Positions 22,201 to 25,564 of a stretch of 25,564 nucleotides of DNA are shown here, in pieces. The stretch is from Bacillota bacterium (GTDB taxonomy: Bacteria > Bacillota > Clostridia > Tissierellales > Sedimentibacteraceae), in NCBI GenBank assembly GCA_023416855.1, contig JAEZGU010000205.1, positions 1 through 25,564 of the forward strand, given 5' to 3'. The first letter of the stretch is position 1. Every line of letters begins with the position of its first letter. Position numbers and translations under genes: made by a program. Below the pieces are notes generated by a model. That model worked only from the letters and a program-made list of their open reading frames with translations. It searched no databases and had not been told where the DNA came from.

Positions 22201-23085
22201 CTAACTGTCAAAAAAAAGATAAGTAATATAGCTTGTGGTTTCCTCCATCTTCTGCTTTGTGATAAGTTCTGAATTGCTGTGGTTTAATAGCTGCATATCA
22301 GCTTTATAGAGCTCTTCCATCAAAATAAGCATTGTAACTATACTTACCGGTGAATCTAAGTTATCGTTAGTAAATGACATTATTTTGTTAATATCCCTTT
22401 TTTTAATTGCTTCCATGCTAATTAAGTCCATCTGATTAGCGCCATCTATATTTAGATAATGAGAAAAATCAACTGATGAAACAAATAGTGTTTTATCTAT
22501 ATCAACTGAATTACTTAAATCGCTAACTAATTTTTTTATATCACTTAACTTTGTTTGTTTAGTCATAGCTAATGGAACAATTTTTACATCACCTATATAA
22601 TATTTTACAAATGGGACAATGCTTGAAATAGAATGCTCTATAGTTAGCTTATCTTCATCTTCAATTATAAAATCATTTTTTAAAAGCTCACTTATAATAT
22701 TTGAATCCGTATGTAACACACCAAAGGGTGTTTGCCAATCCTTTAACGTAGTAAATACTTTTCCCATTAAAATGCTTTCATGGTCTGGACCTATCAAAAC
22801 CACGGTTTCATAGCTGTGTATCTTTATATTCTGAAAAACCTGGTGAATTAAGTCACTGGCCAAGAGATGATGAGGCAGAATGGAGCCGCGTATAACGGCT
22901 CCATGAGTGTATAAATCAAATTGTTTAATATCGATAAAATTTAATGGATCAAAATATAAGCATTGTATATTTTCTTTGCCATTCAAATTAAACGTTTCAT
23001 TTTGCTCTTCACTATTACTAAAAGTATAAACAATAATTATCATTATTAAAAATAGAGTTAATATTGTTCTTATTATTTTATTCAA
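22201..23085 (-). CDS. Membrane-anchored MEMO-family (AmmeMemoRadiSam B-like) protein
   Basis: 294 residues. I chose TTG 23085 (AGGTG 5 nt upstream), which gives an N-terminal membrane anchor/signal (MNKIIRTILTLFLIMIIIVYTF). The rest matches the MEMO1 / AmmeMemoRadiSam-B fold related to class III extradiol dioxygenases: VIRGSILPHHLLASDLIHQVF, VVLIGPDHES, LKDWQTPFGVLHTD, LTIEHSISSIVPFVKYY, VPLAM, and SSVDFSHYL. The His residues in ILPHH, GPDH, EHS and FSHY are at the family's metal-site-like positions. Activity is unproven for this family. The usual AMMECR1 and radical SAM partners are absent here, and an extracytoplasmic form is unusual. It lies 37 bp after the alpha-2-macroglobulin-like gene and is probably in the same operon. 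Confidence 0.82.
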   Translation of the reverse strand: MNKIIRTILTLFLIMIIIVYTFSNSEEQNETFNLNGKENIQCLYFDPLNFIDIKQFDLYTHGAVIRGSILPHHLLASDLIHQVFQNIKIHSYETVVLIGPDHESILMGKVFTTLKDWQTPFGVLHTDSNIISELLKNDFIIEDEDKLTIEHSISSIVPFVKYYIGDVKIVPLAMTKQTKLSDIKKLVSDLSNSVDIDKTLFVSSVDFSHYLNIDGANQMDLISMEAIKKRDINKIMSFTNDNLDSPVSIVTMLILMEELYKADMQLLNHSNSELITKQKMEETTSYITYLFFDS

Positions 23086-23122
23086 TATATCACCTGCTAA
23101 GTTTTGTCTTAAGAGATATTTA

Positions 23123-25564
23123 CTAATTTATTATCAATTTTGTTTTATTCACATAATTTAATTTAGGTTCCATATCTTCCTTTATTACTGCATAGTCAAT
23201 TGTGTATTCTCCTTTTTGAGCCGCTTGCATATAAAATACAATTTGTCTTATAGGGAACCTTCTGTCATAGTGGTAATTGAATGTTAACTTTTGACCGTCA
23301 ATATTAGCCCAGTAATTGTCGCGCTCTGCTTTTATATATCTGAATCCGGTAGGAATTATATATGTTATTTCATAATTACCATATTCTATTTTAGAATCAA
23401 AGCTTGGAACTATTGTAACAGCTACAATATCTGACTGGTTATATTTATTTTGTACTGCTGAAGTATCTTTAAGTGTATAGTTTATAATCATTGACATTTC
23501 ATCAGTTTTGTTTTTATCTAAATCACCCTTATTACCTAATGCTTCTACCTTACAAGCGATACTTCCTTTTATATTGCTAAATTTAATCTTCTTAATTTTA
23601 TCCTTTGTTATTGCAAAGCTTTCTCTGTCAAAGAGCTTTAGTTTGTAATTTTTCTTTTCACCATCAATTGTAACAGTTACTTCTCCAAACAAATCCTTAA
23701 TTTCATCTAATTTCATAATATCTCTATTTATAATATACATTAATTGTTCGAAGTTACTTAAGGTCATTTTGGATGGTTTATTGTAAATGTATTTAAAAAG
23801 TTTATCGCTTGTTTCAAAGTTATTCAGCTTAACTCCCAACACGGATAGTAGTGCTGTTAGTTCATAATTGTCTGTGTCATTTTGTTTGTTGTCATAATAC
23901 AGATAATCTCCTGATTGTATTGCACCCTCAATAAATTCCTTATAATATTTATTTGCTGTCTTCTTGTCTCCTAACTCTGCTAAAGCAAGTGACAAATACA
24001 TTTTATCTCTGTTTTCTAAGCTTTCATTATTTTCTAGCAAATCGTAAATTTTTAACAGCACCGGCTCCTTATACTTGCTAAGACCCCATAAGGATACAGC
24101 TACATCTGTATTATATTCCTTAGTGGTTTTTAAATAATTAGTAAAGTTAACTTTAAATTTATTATCCAAATATTCATTATCAACTAAGTTTGCTAATTTT
24201 GCAGTTACCTCAAAATCCTCTTCCGAATATGGCAGTAGCTTATATCCCCTATTAATAACCTCGTATTCGCTTATTTTGCTTAAAAGCTCCTCTTCGCTAA
24301 ATTCTATGTTGCTATTAAAATAATCATTAATATATTTTTTTGCAATCATTGATAAGACAGTCTGATCTATTCTTCTTCCACCGGCTGAAGAAATTGAACT
24401 TAGACTATTATAAAAATCAGAGCGACTTTCATTATATAAGGTTATAACCGGGTTAGAGTATACATCATCTAATACAGTTTTATCAGTTAATTTATAATAA
24501 TTTGTATTTTTAAAATAAACATAGGATTCAACAACAGAAAACTCTTCCTTTATAGCATCTTTATTGTTTTTATTGCTTGCAGTTATATAAATTTCATAGT
24601 TACCCTCATTTAACTTTCCTATCATGACGTTAGTGTAATCGCCTATTATACCTTTTGTATTTATATCAGTTTTTTTATCGTTCTCTTTACTTACAACAGT
24701 TACCTTATAGTCTACTTCATCTCCGATAGTAGCTGCAGTTCCAAAAGTTCTTAAGGATACATTGATGTTATCATCCTTTAAATATTCTTTTCCCATTATT
24801 AAATCTACGAAAAATGGCAAGCTTACAGTTATATTCTTAGTTCCACTACCAGCATAAAGATTATCCGATACCCCCTGGTACGTTATTCTCCAGGATGTAA
24901 GATTATCAGGTAATTTAAATTTCATAGTTGCTTTACCATCTTTATCAGTTGTTATTGTTTTAAATGCTGCAGTATCTTCGAAATCATCTCTAAACATATT
25001 ATCAGAACCGCCACCACCGCCCATTTCAGCCATGGCCGGTCCAGGAGTATTTACATCAATATTAGATAGGTATGATTTTATTATTCCTCCAAACCAGGAA
25101 TATCTATATAAATCACCTAAGGTGTTAACATCTTTTTCAAATACAGCAAAATAAGCTTCGTCTACAACGCTTATATTTACATCAGCAATACATGGATTGT
25201 TATTTTCATCAAATGTATTTATATTTAATGTAACTTCCTCACCTGGCTTATATTCTTCCTTATTTGTTGAAACATTAAAATACATTTGCCTTTCTGTCTT
25301 GTCGTATAATATATGATTATCTACAGGATACATGTAACCATTATTAATGTACACACCACTAATAGAAGCACCGGGAATGTAAGCTTCCATAAACGGGAAT
25401 TGTATATTTGAGGTGTAATAGTTCATACAGTCCACTAAACCATATCTAGCAAATAACAATACTAAGTTGTCGTTTTCTCTTTCTTCAACTTTAGCATTAT
25501 CATATATTAACTCCATATTAACACTTTCATTTAATCTGTAACTATCTTTCGTATTATCTTTTTC
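23123..25564 (-). CDS. Alpha-2-macroglobulin-like protein, 5'-truncated by the window
   Basis: The frame is open through the right edge, so at least 813 C-terminal residues are visible and the true start lies outside; the ATG at 25516 is internal. Recognisable bacterial A2M features are the MG-type beta domain ending in YKPGEEVTLNINTFDENNNPCIADVNISVVDEAYFA, a Gly-rich bait-like stretch with MFRDDFEDTAAF, then TTDKDGKATMKFKLPDNLTSWRITYQGVSDNLYAGSGTKNITVSLPFFVD. A helical thioester-type domain follows, and finally the receptor-binding-like C-terminus (IPTGFRYIKAE...). At the thioester position (about 24358-24390) the sequence reads GGRRIDQTV instead of GCxEQT, so the reactive Cys is missing. 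Likely an exported protease trap or envelope scaffold. The MEMO gene follows in the same orientation. Confidence 0.82.
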   Translation of the reverse strand, partial: EKDNTKDSYRLNESVNMELIYDNAKVEERENDNLVLLFARYGLVDCMNYYTSNIQFPFMEAYIPGASISGVYINNGYMYPVDNHILYDKTERQMYFNVSTNKEEYKPGEEVTLNINTFDENNNPCIADVNISVVDEAYFAVFEKDVNTLGDLYRYSWFGGIIKSYLSNIDVNTPGPAMAEMGGGGGSDNMFRDDFEDTAAFKTITTDKDGKATMKFKLPDNLTSWRITYQGVSDNLYAGSGTKNITVSLPFFVDLIMGKEYLKDDNINVSLRTFGTAATIGDEVDYKVTVVSKENDKKTDINTKGIIGDYTNVMIGKLNEGNYEIYITASNKNNKDAIKEEFSVVESYVYFKNTNYYKLTDKTVLDDVYSNPVITLYNESRSDFYNSLSSISSAGGRRIDQTVLSMIAKKYINDYFNSNIEFSEEELLSKISEYEVINRGYKLLPYSEEDFEVTAKLANLVDNEYLDNKFKVNFTNYLKTTKEYNTDVAVSLWGLSKYKEPVLLKIYDLLENNESLENRDKMYLSLALAELGDKKTANKYYKEFIEGAIQSGDYLYYDNKQNDTDNYELTALLSVLGVKLNNFETSDKLFKYIYNKPSKMTLSNFEQLMYIINRDIMKLDEIKDLFGEVTVTIDGEKKNYKLKLFDRESFAITKDKIKKIKFSNIKGSIACKVEALGNKGDLDKNKTDEMSMIINYTLKDTSAVQNKYNQSDIVAVTIVPSFDSKIEYGNYEITYIIPTGFRYIKAERDNYWANIDGQKLTFNYHYDRRFPIRQIVFYMQAAQKGEYTIDYAVIKEDMEPKLNYVNKTKLIIN

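Overview
The window looks like a chromosomal segment of a low-GC, spore-forming, peptide- or amino-acid-fermenting member of the Clostridia; something like Sedimentibacter or the Tissierellales is a guess. The evidence is strong AT richness, purine-rich AGGAGG ribosome sites, a Coat F-type spore protein, an SLH-domain surface protein, two sodium:alanine/glycine symporter genes, a glycyl-radical hydroxyproline dehydratase with its activase, and a probable selenocysteine codon. I see no rRNA, tRNA, CRISPR array, transposase or phage gene.

Layout. 1-3600: two tandem, closely similar amino acid:cation symporter genes, each behind the same promoter/leader block. The second is interrupted by one in-frame TGA. 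3609-5991: an SLH surface protein (minus) diverging from a Coat F-like spore protein (plus). 6102-7157: a minus-strand pair, a Tat-exported lipoprotein of the C-GCAxxG-C-C / split-Soret-like type with an in-frame UGA and a SECIS-like hairpin, followed by tatA. 7536-8635: a DUF421 (YetF-like) and DUF4363 membrane pair. 8649-10011: an EamA/DMT exporter and a minimal two-helix K+ channel. 10018-14533: a complete Bce-type peptide-antibiotic sensing and detoxification module (regulator, kinase, ATPase, permease), with a divergently transcribed lipoprotein at 14688-15467. 15512-18788: hypE-hypD (trans-4-hydroxy-L-proline dehydratase and its activase) behind a near-consensus sigma-54 promoter, diverging from a MATE transporter (19093-20457). 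20494-25564: a TPR-GGDEF diguanylate cyclase, a membrane-anchored MEMO-family protein, and a 5'-truncated alpha-2-macroglobulin-like protein without its thioester cysteine.

How the genes work together. Amino-acid uptake, hydroxyproline dehydration feeding the proline/Stickland route, and selenium use fit one physiology. In amino-acid-fermenting clostridia the proline and glycine reductases are selenoproteins, and sigma-54 commonly drives such operons. The most notable item is the exported selenoprotein next to tatA. A standard gene caller would split it into two meaningless fragments (about 7073-6837 and 6806-6417). The second most notable is the sigma-54 promoter with upstream inverted repeats in front of hypE-hypD.
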